Assembly (NCBI RefSeq): GCF_003952665.1
Contig: NZ_CP017946.1
Span: forward strand, 4,979,001-5,043,000
DNA from: Bosea sp. Tri-49
Lineage (GTDB): Bacteria > Pseudomonadota > Alphaproteobacteria > Rhizobiales > Beijerinckiaceae
Direction of reading: 5' to 3'
DNA length: 64,000 nt
The number at the start of each line of letters is the position of its first letter. The stretch's first letter is position 1. Under the pieces are notes generated by a model that worked only from the letters and a program-made list of their open reading frames with translations, was not told the origin of the DNA and ran no database searches. This document shows positions 1 to 8,473 of this stretch, one piece after another. The position numbers and the translations under genes were made by a program.

Positions 1-726
1 AGCGCCGACGGTGCGGCGCCAGTAGGCGAAACGCCTGATGTTCCGGTTCTGACCGACGCGGATGTCGCTGCCGCGCCACCAGTCGAAGAAGAGCTGGTCA
101 GCCTGGCCGAGCCGGTGTCGGCCGATGCGATGCCGACGCTGGTGCTGCCGAGCGACGAGCCGGCGACGGAAGCCGTGTCTCAAGCCGAAGCCGAGACCGC
201 GGCGGCTGAGCCTGCTGCGGCTGTCGAGGCGACTCCGCCGGCCGAACCGGAACTCATCGAGATCTGGCGGCCGCATCGTCATCAGGGCGGCCGGCGTCCC
301 GAACAGGGACAGCGTGGCCGTCGGCCTGATCGGCGCGCCGGCGCAGAAGCCACTGCTCCTGCCGAAGGTGGCGAGGGCAAGCCGGGCGGACAGCGTCCGC
401 CGAACCGCAATCGCTGGCGTGAAGGCGGCTGGAACGGGCCGCGCCCAACTGGCGGCGAGGGCACGCCAGCGGCGCCGGAGGGAGCGGGCCGCAACGCCCA
501 GCCACGCGATGGACGTCCCGAGCGTGGTCCGAGGCCGGAGTTCAAGCGTGATGGCGGTCGCCCTGGTGGCGGTCCGCGCCGCGACGAGCGCGGCGGCAAG
601 GAACAGCGCTTCCAGCAGCCGCCCAGGCCGCGTCCGGCCGAGCGTCAGCCCGATCCGGACTCGCCCTTCGCCAAGCTCCTGGCCCTGAAGGCCCAGCTCG
701 AGGGCAATGACGGCCGCAAGAGCTGA
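1..726 (+). CDS. C-terminal part of a probable helicase (5' end outside window)
   Basis: The frame is open from the first base to the TGA at 724-726, so this is the 3' end of a longer gene. What is visible is a low-complexity tail: an Ala/Glu/Pro-rich stretch, then an Arg/Gly/Pro/Gln-rich stretch, ending in a short ordered segment with the motif DSPFAKLLALKAQLE. In Rhizobiales, large DEAD/DEAH-type helicases with such a basic tail lie directly upstream of an S4-domain gene, fdxA and carD, which is the order here. The helicase core is not in the window, so the family call rests on context and the closing motif. The basic tail could bind RNA; that is inference. Confidence 0.55.
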   Translation, partial: SADGAAPVGETPDVPVLTDADVAAAPPVEEELVSLAEPVSADAMPTLVLPSDEPATEAVSQAEAETAAAEPAAAVEATPPAEPELIEIWRPHRHQGGRRPEQGQRGRRPDRRAGAEATAPAEGGEGKPGGQRPPNRNRWREGGWNGPRPTGGEGTPAAPEGAGRNAQPRDGRPERGPRPEFKRDGGRPGGGPRRDERGGKEQRFQQPPRPRPAERQPDPDSPFAKLLALKAQLEGNDGRKS

Positions 727-751
727 GTTCTAGGTAGCTTCGAGGTTCCGC

Positions 752-1063
752 TTGCGGGAAGATCGGCAACGCCTCGACAAATGGCTCTGGTTCGCGCGCT
801 TCGCGCGGACTCGGCCCGCTGCCGTGCAGCTGGTGGAGGAGGGGCATGTCCGGGTCGCAGGCAAGCGCGTCGAGAATCCGGCGCTCGGCCTCAAGCCCGG
901 CGATGTGCTGACGCTCGCTTTGCCGCATGCGACGCTGGTGGTGCGAGTGACCGCCTTCGCCGCCCGGCGTGGCTCCTATGAGCAGGCGCAGACGCTCTAC
1001 GAGGTGCTGAGCGGCCCCGAGCGCGGCGATGCGCCGCTTGCGCCCGACGAGCCCGCGGGATAG
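752..1063 (+). CDS. S4-domain RNA-binding protein, Hsp15-like
   Basis: A 103-residue protein that is mostly one S4 RNA-binding fold. The N-terminal signature RLDKWLWFARFARTR and the later segments EEGHVRVAGKRVENP and LKPGDVLTL are typical of the heat-shock protein 15 family, which binds 23S rRNA on stalled 50S subunits. No ATG fits the N-terminus. TTG at 752 gives MREDRQRLDKW and starts 25 bases after the upstream stop, so I take it as the start. It lies between the helicase tail and fdxA, a conserved order in Rhizobiales. Family assignment is secure; the ribosome-rescue role is carried over from Hsp15. Confidence 0.82.
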   Translation: MREDRQRLDKWLWFARFARTRPAAVQLVEEGHVRVAGKRVENPALGLKPGDVLTLALPHATLVVRVTAFAARRGSYEQAQTLYEVLSGPERGDAPLAPDEPAG

Positions 1064-1112
1064 AGCGCGTGTCAGATGTGGCGAGCGCTGGCACGCCCGC
1101 GAAAAATCTTCT

Positions 1113-1128
1113 CGAAACGTTGGTTTCG
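1113..1128. promoter_or_regulatory. Inverted repeat upstream of fdxA
   Basis: CGAAAC and GTTTCG form a perfect 6-bp inverted repeat around GTTG. It is about 40 bases upstream of the putative fdxA -35 element and could be a regulator site. No matching regulator can be named from the window. Confidence 0.3.
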
Positions 1129-1165
1129 ATGGAAGTTTGATCTCGTTTCCGGTCGTGACAGGGCC

Positions 1166-1195
1166 TTGAAACATTCTCTCGACCGGCTCTAAAAA
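1166..1195 (+). promoter_or_regulatory. Possible sigma-70-type promoter of fdxA
   Basis: TTGAAA at 1166-1171 and TAAAAA at 1190-1195 are separated by 18 bases, with the fdxA ATG about 28 bases further on. Both hexamers fit housekeeping promoter consensus reasonably. The call is by inspection only. Confidence 0.4.
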
Positions 1196-1222
1196 GCGCC
1201 GGCCGATCGGAAGGACAGCGTC

Positions 1223-1558
1223 ATGACCTATGTGGTCACCGAGAACTGCATCAAGTGCAAGTACATGGACTGCGTCGAGGTCTGTCCGGTCGACTGTTTC
1301 TATGAAGGCGAGAACTTCCTCGTCATCCATCCTGACGAGTGCATCGACTGCGGCGTCTGCGAGCCGGAATGCCCGGCCGAGGCGATCAAGCCAGATACCG
1401 AGCCTGGTCTCGACAATTGGCTGCAGCTCAATGCGAAGTTTGCGGCGAGCTGGCCCAACATCACACAAAAGAAGGACAGCCCCGCCGACGCCAAGGAGTT
1501 CGACGGCGTGCCGGGCAAGCTCGAACTTCTATCGCCGGAACCCGGCGAAGGCGACTGA
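1223..1558 (+). CDS. fdxA: Ferredoxin FdxA, 7Fe type (3Fe-4S plus 4Fe-4S)
   Basis: A 111-residue soluble electron carrier. Cys9, Cys17, Cys21 and Cys25 form the first cluster region, with an extra Cys12. Cys40, Cys43, Cys46 and Cys50 (pattern [11 protein letters not shown]) form the second. The opening [17 protein letters not shown] and the roughly 60-residue C-terminal extension are characteristic of alphaproteobacterial FdxA, which carries one 3Fe-4S and one 4Fe-4S cluster. It precedes carD, as in many Rhizobiales. Its redox partner cannot be told from the sequence. Confidence 0.95.
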   Translation: MTYVVTENCIKCKYMDCVEVCPVDCFYEGENFLVIHPDECIDCGVCEPECPAEAIKPDTEPGLDNWLQLNAKFAASWPNITQKKDSPADAKEFDGVPGKLELLSPEPGEGD

Positions 1559-1951
1559 ATCTTACCTTACGTCAGACGGTAATTGCGATTAACCATGGCC
1601 GGCCGCAACGCGGCCCGGTGGTGTTTGCATTCCGTTTACCTTTGATTCGGCGCGATTTTTGTGGTATCTACAAGCCACAGTCGAGTTCGTTCCGCCTGCC
1701 CCTGCGAGGTCACACAAACGGGGCACCCCCTGAGACGGCAGCAATGCACCACCGGCCAGAAGGCTCGGCGTGTCGCTGTCTTCGTGGCTGGCGGTCAGCA
1801 AGAAACAATCGGCTGAGGGAGCGTGTTGCGTCGGGGAAACAAGACCAGAAGGTCGTTCCCGTCGTGTCAGGCAGAGAGTCGCCGGTCATCCCGACCAGCG
1901 ACTGAAAGTCGCGTCTCCGCCTCCGGCGGGGAAATCAGGAGTCGAAACGGC
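1559..1951. other. 393-bp intergenic leader between fdxA and carD
   Basis: No convincing gene is seen. The stretch holds a good promoter match (1642-1670). If that promoter is used, it leaves an untranslated leader of roughly 275 bases before carD. Within the leader, GCGACT (1898-1903) and AGTCGC (1907-1912) form a perfect hairpin with a GAA loop. The carD frame stays open upstream to about 1823, but those codons lack the family N-terminus and are not counted as coding. Confidence 0.6.
1642..1670 (+). promoter_or_regulatory. Putative carD promoter
   Basis: TTGATT at 1642-1647, a 17-base spacer and TATCTA at 1665-1670 are a good housekeeping promoter match. The region is noticeably more AT-rich than its surroundings. 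Transcription would start near 1677. Confidence 0.5.
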
Positions 1952-2548
1952 ATGTCCACTGCGAAGAAGACTGTTGTGCGCCAGGGCTTCAGGACGGGCG
2001 AGTTCGTCGTCTACCCGTCCCATGGCGTCGGTCAGATCACGGCGATCGAGGAGCAGGAAGTCGCTGGCTTCAAGCTCGAGCTGTTCGTGGTCAGCTTCGC
2101 CAAGGACAAGATGACCCTGCGCGTGCCCACGGCCAAGGCGGCGAGCGTTGGCCTGCGCAAGCTTGCCGATGCCGAGATCGTCGGCAAGGCGCTGGCGACG
2201 CTGACTGGCCGCGCCCGGGTCAAGCGCACCATGTGGTCGCGCCGGGCCCAGGAATACGAAGCCAAGATCAATTCGGGCGATCTCGTCGCCATCGCCGAGG
2301 TCGTGCGCGATCTCTATCGCTCCGAGGCGCAGCCCGAGCAGTCCTATTCCGAGCGTCAGCTCTACGAAGCGGCGATCGATCGGATGACCCGCGAGATCGC
2401 GGTGGTCGAGGAGATCACTGAGACCGAGGCGCTGAAGAAGATCGAGGGCCAGCTCGCCAAGTCGCCGCGTCGCGCCGGCAAGGGTGAGGCCGCCGAAGCG
2501 GCCGAAGCCGAAGAGGGCGACGAGGACCTGCAGGAAGAGGCCGCTTGA
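1952..2548 (+). CDS. carD: CarD-family transcriptional regulator
   Basis: A 198-residue protein starting MSTAKKTVVRQGF. The first 70 or so residues are the Tudor-like RNA-polymerase interaction domain (motif EFVVYPSHGVGQI), which resembles the polymerase-binding domain of the repair factor Mfd. The helical C-terminal domain follows, then an Ala/Glu-rich acidic tail. CarD proteins bind the RNA polymerase beta subunit and stabilise open complexes, especially at rRNA promoters. The frame is open upstream, but ATG 1952 gives the family N-terminus and follows GGAAATCAGGAG about 10 bases away. An intrinsic terminator follows directly. Confidence 0.94.
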   Translation: MSTAKKTVVRQGFRTGEFVVYPSHGVGQITAIEEQEVAGFKLELFVVSFAKDKMTLRVPTAKAASVGLRKLADAEIVGKALATLTGRARVKRTMWSRRAQEYEAKINSGDLVAIAEVVRDLYRSEAQPEQSYSERQLYEAAIDRMTREIAVVEEITETEALKKIEGQLAKSPRRAGKGEAAEAAEAEEGDEDLQEEAA

Positions 2549-2575
2549 GGGCAGCTTCCCGACACTGGATTACAG

Positions 2576-2608
2576 AAAAGCCCGGCGGATCGCTCCGCCG
2601 GGCTTTTT
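2576..2608 (+). terminator. Intrinsic terminator of carD
   Basis: A strong hairpin, AAAAGCCCGGCGGA with TCCGCCGGGCTTTT, closes a short loop and ends in a run of five T. Because the A-run on the other side is symmetric it can act both ways, and would also serve the convergent hydrolase gene. Confidence 0.92.
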
Positions 2609-2612
2609 CGTG

Positions 2613-3482
2613 TCAGGCTGCGCCGGTCTCGGCGGCGAGGAAGGCGATCGTGCGCTCCCAGGCGAGCTTGGCGGCCGCGGCATTGTAGCGCTCGGCGCTG
2701 GTGTCGTTGTGGAAGGCGTGGTCGACGTCAGGGTAGACGATCGCCTGGTAATTGACGCCGGCCGCTTTCAGCGCGGCCTCATAGGCCGGCAGACCCTCGA
2801 CGAGGCGGGTGTCGCGGGCGGCGTGCTGGATCAGCAGCCGCGCCTTGATTTGCGGGACTTTGGCGAGGTCGGGAGAGCGGCCGTAGAAGACGACGCCGGC
2901 ATTGAGCTCCGGCGCGTTGACGGCGAGGTCATTGACCGCGCCACCGCCCCAGCAGAAGCCGACTGCGCCGACCTTGCCGGTCGCGTCCGGCCGCGCCTTG
3001 AGAAACGCCAGTGCTGCGCGCCCTTGCGCGATGACATCCTCGGGCTTGAGTTGCGGGAACAGGGCGCGGGCGGCATCGGCATCGGCCGGCGTGCCGCCGA
3101 GCGGAGTGAGGAAATCGACCCCGAGGGCGCTGAAGCCGGCCAGTGCAGCGCGCCGGGTGACGTCCTCGATATGCGGGTTCAAGCCGCGGTTCTCATGGAT
3201 GACCAGGACACCGCCGCGCTTTGCTTGAGTCTTCGGCGTGACGAGATAGCCCTTGAGTTTCACGCCGCCGATGGTCTCGTCGATGCGCTTGCTCTCGATA
3301 CGGGCATCGTCCGCCGTGACCTGCTGGGCCTGGGCATAGTTGGGCTCCAAGAGCGAGAGCGCGGCCTCGGCGGCCGCCGCAGAGCCGGCGATGGCGATCA
3401 ACCGGTTCATGAAGCTGCGCCGGTCGAGCGGCTTGTGGGTGTATTCGTCGTAGAGTTCGACGATGCGGCGATCGAGCGCCAT
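2613..3482 (-). CDS. Dienelactone hydrolase family protein, probably exported
   Basis: A 289-residue alpha/beta hydrolase. The nucleophile Cys177 is in GFCWGG, Asp224 in HAARDTR and His255 in VDHAFHND, giving the Cys-Asp-His triad of dienelactone hydrolases. Glu97 in HENRG matches the conserved glutamate. Residues 20-45 contain RRSFMNRLIAIAGSAAAA, a twin-arginine-like signal, so periplasmic export is likely. The core resembles DLH-like proteins more than the catabolic ClcD enzymes, and no chloroaromatic genes lie nearby. The true substrate is unknown. The gene converges on carD across a shared terminator. Confidence 0.85.
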   Translation of the reverse strand: MALDRRIVELYDEYTHKPLDRRSFMNRLIAIAGSAAAAEAALSLLEPNYAQAQQVTADDARIESKRIDETIGGVKLKGYLVTPKTQAKRGGVLVIHENRGLNPHIEDVTRRAALAGFSALGVDFLTPLGGTPADADAARALFPQLKPEDVIAQGRAALAFLKARPDATGKVGAVGFCWGGGAVNDLAVNAPELNAGVVFYGRSPDLAKVPQIKARLLIQHAARDTRLVEGLPAYEAALKAAGVNYQAIVYPDVDHAFHNDTSAERYNAAAAKLAWERTIAFLAAETGAA

Positions 3483-3555
3483 GGCTGCCTCCCTGTCCTG
3501 ACGGATGCGGCAAGGCTACCACAAGGCGAAAGGAAAGCGGCAGGCGAGCGGCGCG

Positions 3556-5031
3556 CTATTCGCTCACGATCTTGTAACGCTGGCCGGGCGTCAGCTTCGC
3601 GCTGCGCTCCAGCCCGTTCAGGATCAGAAACTGTTCGAGCGGCCGGTCGGTCGAGGCCATGCGCTCGGCGAGGCTGACGGGCGTGTCGCCGGCACTGGCG
3701 GTGACGAGCCGGATTCGCAGCGGGCTGACCGATTGCGCATCGCTGGCGCTCAGGTTGCGGAAGCTGTCGAGCAGCGCCCGCATAGCGCGTTCGGGATCGT
3801 TCTGGCCCTTGGCGGCGAGGATGAAGCGATAGACACGCGGCCCGGCCTGGATCGCGGCGAGGCGGAAGGTCCAATCGGCGCCCTTGCCCGAGGTCACCGC
3901 CGCCGGCAGGTCGCCAACCGTGAGCGACTGGACCTCGGCGGTGGCGACGCCATCGATCCAGCCCGAGGCGACATAGGATTCGAGCGTCTGCCCGGCCTTC
4001 AGTGCGACCGAGTCGAAGCGCAGCGCCTGCGTGCCGTCATTGCTGACGCCGACCACCATTTCGCGGGCCGCCTCAAGCTCGAAGCCATCAGGCGCGGTGA
4101 AGGCGATGCGCAGCGCGCTGTTGAGATAGCGGCGGCCGCGGACCACGCCGTCGGCCGGATCGTCGCCGAAGGCGATGCCGTCGATCGCGGCGAGCCAGCG
4201 CGAGGCCTCGCGCTCGCCGATGCCGGGCGCCCCGATCTGGCGAGCGCCATTGGTGACGGCGGCGACGCGTTCTGGCGTCGAGGGATGGCTGGAGAGGATG
4301 TCGAGCTTCTTGTCGCCGCCGCCCTGGCGGCCGGCGCGGAAGCTGGTGTTGCGGCCGAGCGAGACCAGGAAGCGGCCGGCGCCATAGGGATCGTAGCCGG
4401 CGCGGGCGATGTTGCGCACGCTGATCTGGTCGGCGGTCAGCTCCTGCTGCCGCGAGAAGCGGGCGAGCGAGAGCTTCGAGCTCTGCTGCACGGCCGCGCC
4501 GGTCGTCGGGTCGTTCAGCACCTGCGCCACGACCTGGCTGACCAGCGCCGATTCCGCTTCCATCTCGGCGCGCTCGACGGCATGGCGCGCGGTGACATGG
4601 GCGATCTCATGCGCCATCACCGAGGCGATCTCGGCCGAATCGTTCGCCAGAGCGAGCAGGCCGCGCGTGACGTAGAGCCGTCCCGTCGGCAACGCGAAGG
4701 CGTTGACGATCGGCGAGTTCAGGATCGTCACCTCATAGGTGCCGATCTGGCCCTCGCCAGCCTTGGCGAGCCTGACGATGATCTCTTCCAGTACGGCCTT
4801 GACCTGTGGTGCGCGGTATTCGCCGCCAAAGGCAGCAAGCAGGCGCTGGTGCTCGCGGTCGGTGCCGCGCTGCAGGTTGGCAACCCGCGGCGCCGGCTCG
4901 CCACCAGGCTGGTTGAGCGGCGCCAGGACGGAGTTCTGATCGCCGAAACACGCCGCCAGCAACAGGGCCGGCAGCACCGCGGCGGCCAGACGCCCCCGGA
5001 ACGGCTGACGATGTCGCTGAAATCTCCGCAT
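3556..5031 (-). CDS. M48-family zinc metalloprotease, lipoprotein
   Basis: A 491-residue protein with a lipoprotein signal ending in LLLAAC (Cys28). The zinc motif HEIAH is at 141-145 and the third ligand is probably Glu197 in RQQELTAD. This is the pattern of periplasmic BepA/YfgC-type peptidases, which act in outer-membrane protein quality control. The region after about residue 290 has no obvious match in BepA. Its last 60 residues (motif LTPGQRYKIV) resemble a small LysM- or SH3-like anchor. It starts 6 bases after the nuclease-like gene on the same strand, so the two are probably co-transcribed. Confidence 0.87.
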   Translation of the reverse strand: MRRFQRHRQPFRGRLAAAVLPALLLAACFGDQNSVLAPLNQPGGEPAPRVANLQRGTDREHQRLLAAFGGEYRAPQVKAVLEEIIVRLAKAGEGQIGTYEVTILNSPIVNAFALPTGRLYVTRGLLALANDSAEIASVMAHEIAHVTARHAVERAEMEAESALVSQVVAQVLNDPTTGAAVQQSSKLSLARFSRQQELTADQISVRNIARAGYDPYGAGRFLVSLGRNTSFRAGRQGGGDKKLDILSSHPSTPERVAAVTNGARQIGAPGIGEREASRWLAAIDGIAFGDDPADGVVRGRRYLNSALRIAFTAPDGFELEAAREMVVGVSNDGTQALRFDSVALKAGQTLESYVASGWIDGVATAEVQSLTVGDLPAAVTSGKGADWTFRLAAIQAGPRVYRFILAAKGQNDPERAMRALLDSFRNLSASDAQSVSPLRIRLVTASAGDTPVSLAERMASTDRPLEQFLILNGLERSAKLTPGQRYKIVSE

Positions 5032-5037
5032 CTGCCC

Positions 5038-5868
5038 CTAGTCGATCAATTCCAGTGCGCTGCGCGTCTCGGCTTCGATCAGGAGGCCATCGCGCCCCTC
5101 GACCACGCCGCGTACGCGCACGCGTTTACCCGTCAGCGTCGCGGCGGTCCAGCCGCTGCGCTGCAATTCACGCCACAACGCGCGCGACAGGACGATGCTG
5201 CCACCCGCGCCGCGCCGCCGTTCGAAATTGAGATAGGTTCGCTGCGCCCGCTCTCCCACCGCAGCGATACGCCCCTCGACCACGACGATCCGGCCCGCCT
5301 GCGCTCGCATCGCAGCAGCATCATGACCGTCGATGACCGGGAAAGCCACTGCGGCAAAACCTCCCTGCGCGGTGGCCGGCGAACGATTCTGGGGGCCGGC
5401 CGCTATCGGTCGCGGCTCAGCCTTCCGCCAGAGTTCGTTGCAAGCGGCGAGGCCGGGTTCGGCGAGGCGCAGTGCGGCGCCTCCGGCGAGGAGGGCCGCG
5501 GTCAGGTCGGGCTGGCCTGCGAATGGATCGGTGGCGCCCTCGGCGGCGAGGAGACGAGCCGGGAGACGGCCCCAGCGATCCGCACCACCAAGCGGCGCCA
5601 AACGGAAAGCCTGACCCTGCCAACGCGTCAGCTGCGCAGTGAAACGCTCGCGCTCGGCATCGTTCTGCCGTGGCGCGAGGCCGACGAGCCTGACGGTCCT
5701 GCCGTCGGCGAGGAGCGGGTCGCCATGCCGGTCAAGACCAGCAAGGCTGACCACCTCCGTTGCCTCCGGCGTTGCGCAAATGTCATCCGCGGCCCGCGTA
5801 ACAGCGGTTGACGCCGCCATGCTGCCGAGGACCAGCAAGATCGCTGCAAAGGGAGGCTTCACCCGCAT
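5038..5868 (-). CDS. Secreted protein with a degenerate thermonuclease-like domain
   Basis: A 276-residue protein with a signal peptide ending near AVTRAADD. Residues 38-150 recall the staphylococcal-nuclease fold (DGRTVRLVGL at 55-64 and DRWGR at 97-101). The usual catalytic GIDAPE segment is replaced by GLAPRQ, so nuclease activity looks doubtful. The C-terminal third (motif GKRVRVRGVVEGRDGL) looks like an OB-type domain. It lies just upstream of the M48 protease in the same direction. Function is unknown; a substrate-binding or envelope role with the protease is only inference. Confidence 0.65.
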   Translation of the reverse strand: MRVKPPFAAILLVLGSMAASTAVTRAADDICATPEATEVVSLAGLDRHGDPLLADGRTVRLVGLAPRQNDAERERFTAQLTRWQGQAFRLAPLGGADRWGRLPARLLAAEGATDPFAGQPDLTAALLAGGAALRLAEPGLAACNELWRKAEPRPIAAGPQNRSPATAQGGFAAVAFPVIDGHDAAAMRAQAGRIVVVEGRIAAVGERAQRTYLNFERRRGAGGSIVLSRALWRELQRSGWTAATLTGKRVRVRGVVEGRDGLLIEAETRSALELID

Positions 5869-5896
5869 CGGCTTTATGCTAAACGCAAGAACGTGC

Positions 5897-5973
<77 letters not shown>

Positions 5974-6054
5974 GTTTTCCTCATCCTGCCACAAGCGCCA
6001 GCACCCCGTCCGACGGACGGGGTCGATTCTGCCGATGTCGAGGTCAACCTTGCC

Positions 6055-6573
6055 ATGACGTTAGTGCCGACGATTCGGACCGAACGCCTGATCCTGCGTG
6101 CGCCGATCATTGCCGATTTTCCTGATTATGCCGATTTCCTGGGCTCATCGCGGGCGCAGCATATGGGCGGTCCTTATGATCAGCGCGGTGCCTGGGGTGT
6201 GTTCTGCCATGACGTGGCGGTGTGGACGTTATTCGGTCATGGCGCCCTGATGATCGATCTGCCCGGCGGTATTTGTATCGGGCAGGTCGGCATCAATCAC
6301 GGACCGCTCTTTCCCGAGAAGGAGCTGGGCTGGCTGATCTATGCCGGACATGAGGGGCAGGGCTATGCGAGCGAAGCTGCGGCCGCCCTGCGCGACTGGG
6401 CTTTCGAGCAACTAGGCTTGGAGACGCTCGTCAGCTATGTCGATCCGCGCAACAAGCGCTCGATCGCTGTGGCGGAGAGGCTCGGTGCTCAACTCGACGC
6501 CAGCGCCGCCAGGACAGATCCTGAGGACCTAGTCTACCGGTATCGTGGTGCGGGAACCGGGCACGCCTCATAG
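6055..6573 (+). CDS. GNAT-family N-acetyltransferase (RimJ/RimL-like)
   Basis: A 172-residue protein beginning with RTERLILRAP, the usual start of the RimJ/RimL branch of GNAT acetyltransferases. The acetyl-CoA motif follows as HEGQGYASEAAAALRDWAF, and the family's VDPRNKRSIAVAERLGA segment comes near the end. Such enzymes transfer acetyl groups to N-termini or small amines. The substrate cannot be deduced. It stands alone downstream of the tRNA gene. Confidence 0.87.
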   Translation: MTLVPTIRTERLILRAPIIADFPDYADFLGSSRAQHMGGPYDQRGAWGVFCHDVAVWTLFGHGALMIDLPGGICIGQVGINHGPLFPEKELGWLIYAGHEGQGYASEAAAALRDWAFEQLGLETLVSYVDPRNKRSIAVAERLGAQLDASAARTDPEDLVYRYRGAGTGHAS

Positions 6574-6592
6574 AGAGGCGCAGGCGCCTTCC

Positions 6593-6781
6593 TCAATGCT
6601 TCGCCACGTGTTCGGGCTTGCCCTTGCGCTTGGTGGAGGCCAACTCGTTGAGTTCCTTCTCGGTCATCGACTTGGCCATGGACTTCGAGGCGCCCTTGAG
6701 CTCGCTCTTGGGGATGTCTCCGCGTTTGGCGGCGAGCGCGGCTCCGGCGGCCTTCTGCTGCGCCTTTGATTTGGCTGGCAT
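6593..6781 (-). CDS. DUF3008 family small basic protein
   Basis: A 62-residue Lys/Ala-rich protein beginning MPAKSKAQQKAAG, with the repeat-like segment KGASKSMAKSMTEKELNELA and a tail with TKRKGKPEHV. This matches the small DUF3008 family of alphaproteobacteria, whose function is unknown. I use ATG 6781, preceded by a GGGAG ribosome site, rather than the in-frame ATG 13 codons upstream. The basic, low-complexity sequence would suit nucleic-acid association or stress protection; that is inference. Confidence 0.8.
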   Translation of the reverse strand: MPAKSKAQQKAAGAALAAKRGDIPKSELKGASKSMAKSMTEKELNELASTKRKGKPEHVAKH

Positions 6782-7000
6782 AATCCAATCTCCCGATATG
6801 AGGTTCGGTTGAGCGTGCAACCCGATCGGAGCAGGATGGTTCCTGACGCCGCCACTGCAAGCCGGCTCTCTTCACGTGGCGATCATGCGAACGCTGCGGG
6901 GTGCCTGCCCTTGCCGGTGAGAGGCGGGCGCGGCAAAGCTCATGGCACGGCTCTTGAAGAAGACTCCAAGGCCGGCCAACACTCGTCTCTCGGGATCATC

Positions 7001-7744
7001 TTGCGCATTCTCATCCTCAATCCCAACACCAGCATCGAGATGACCGAGCTGGTCCTGCACGTTCTGGCGCCGTTGACGCCCGCCGGCGTGACGCTGAAGC
7101 CGGCCACCGGCCGCTTCGGGGCGCGCTACATCTCCAGCCGCAGCGCCGGAGCGATTGCTGGCCATGCGGCGCTCGACGCTTTCGCCGAACAGGGTGCCGA
7201 TTGCGATGCGGTCTATCTCGCCTGCTTCGGCGACCCCGGACTGATGGCCTTGAAGGAGATCGCCGGCGTGCCGGTCATCGGCATGGCCGAGGCCGCCTGT
7301 CAGCAGGCTGCTTCGCAGGGCGGACGCTTTTCCATCGTCACTGGCGGCGAGCGCTGGGGCGCGATCCTGACCGAGTTTGTCGCCGCGCTCGGGCTGGACG
7401 GTAGGCTCGCCGCCGTCGAGACGGTGGCGCCGACCGGCGGCGACATCGCCGCCGACCCGGATGGCTCGCTGACGCTGCTGGCGGAAGCCAGCCGGCGAAC
7501 GGTCGAACGCGATGGAGCACAAGCGGTGATCCTGGGCGGCGCCGGGCTGGCCGGGCTAGCGGCGCGGGTCCAGCCTTATGTCGGCGTGCCGGTGATCTGC
7601 TCGACTGAAGCCGGCTTCGCCGCTGTACTGGAAGCGGCACGCAACCCGCTGCCAAAGCCGGTCCAGGGCGACCTCGCGCTGCCGGCGGCGGTGCCGAATG
7701 TCGGGCTCTCGGCCGGCTTGGCGCGCCTGCTTGGCGAACGTTAG
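7001..7744 (+). CDS. Asp/Glu/hydantoin racemase family protein
   Basis: A 247-residue protein. The frame is open upstream, but the family N-terminus RILILNPNTS is produced by TTG at 7001. The two catalytic cysteines expected in the family are seen in VYLACFGDPG (first half) and VPVICSTEAG (second half). Such enzymes racemise amino acids, hydantoins or allantoin without a cofactor. No hydantoinase lies next to it, although an amidohydrolase is 0.7 kb away. The stop codon overlaps the end of the convergent methyltransferase-like gene by 4 bases. Confidence 0.85.
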   Translation: MRILILNPNTSIEMTELVLHVLAPLTPAGVTLKPATGRFGARYISSRSAGAIAGHAALDAFAEQGADCDAVYLACFGDPGLMALKEIAGVPVIGMAEAACQQAASQGGRFSIVTGGERWGAILTEFVAALGLDGRLAAVETVAPTGGDIAADPDGSLTLLAEASRRTVERDGAQAVILGGAGLAGLAARVQPYVGVPVICSTEAGFAAVLEAARNPLPKPVQGDLALPAAVPNVGLSAGLARLLGER

Positions 7745-8466
7745 CGGCGCTGCTTCGACGGAGGCAGTGCAGATTGCGCGGTCGAAGCGGACCCTCCCGT
7801 GCCGGCCAGCCAGATCATGTGCTTCGCGCCGCCCGCTCCGGCGCGAGCGCGCACCGTCTTTTCCTCCACGGCGAAGCCGGCCTGGCGCAGGCGCTGGGTG
7901 AAGCTGCGATCCGGTCCGGCCGACCAGACCGCGAGCACGCCGCCCGGCCGCAGGGCGGCCTTCGCATGGGACAGGCCGGCATGGTCGTAGAGCCGGTCAT
8001 TGGCCTCGACCATCAGCCCGTCCGGCCCATTGTCGACGTCGAGCAGGATTGCGTCGTAGCGGTCGCTTCCGTCGCGAATGACGTCAGCGACATCGGCCTC
8101 CCGCACGCTGACCCGTGGATCGTCGAGGCAACCGGCGAAGATCGCAGCGAGCGGACCGCGCGCCCAGGCGACCACCGCCGGGATGAGCTCGGCGACGACG
8201 ATCTCGGCATCTTTCGGCAGCACTGCGAGTGCGGCCCGGAGCGTGAAGCCCATGCCGAGCCCGCCGATCAAGAGGCACGGCTTTGGGCGTTGTCCGATCC
8301 TGTCGATGGTGAGCGTCGCCAACGCCTCTTCCGAACCCTTGAGGCGCGAGTTCATCAGCTCGTTATGGCCGAGCGTGATCGAGAACTCGTCCTCGCCGCG
8401 GCGCATGAGCTTGAGCGTGCCGCCGCCGGGGATCGAGGTGGCGTCGAGCTGCGTCCACGGCTTCAT
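7741..8466 (-). CDS. Spermidine-synthase-like SAM-dependent methyltransferase fold protein
   Basis: A 241-residue protein starting MKPWTQL. It has a nucleotide-binding loop GGLGMGFTLRAAL, an acidic strand end IVVAELIPAVV, and the motif YDAILLDVDNGPDG, as in spermidine-synthase-like proteins. The class lacks clear aminopropyltransferase evidence, so a methyltransferase is equally possible. I prefer ATG 8466 because the homologous core begins there and it avoids overlap with the amidohydrolase stop at 8474. The two genes run the same way 8 bases apart and are probably co-transcribed. Confidence 0.75.
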   Translation of the reverse strand: MKPWTQLDATSIPGGGTLKLMRRGEDEFSITLGHNELMNSRLKGSEEALATLTIDRIGQRPKPCLLIGGLGMGFTLRAALAVLPKDAEIVVAELIPAVVAWARGPLAAIFAGCLDDPRVSVREADVADVIRDGSDRYDAILLDVDNGPDGLMVEANDRLYDHAGLSHAKAALRPGGVLAVWSAGPDRSFTQRLRQAGFAVEEKTVRARAGAGGAKHMIWLAGTGGSASTAQSALPPSKQRR

Positions 8467-8473
8467 CGGCGCG

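Noticed and set aside
3505-5811. A 768-codon open frame on the plus strand
   Set aside because: It lies opposite the M48 protease and the nuclease-like gene, which have signal peptides and catalytic motifs. The plus-strand product shows no domain and is a consequence of GC-rich codon use.
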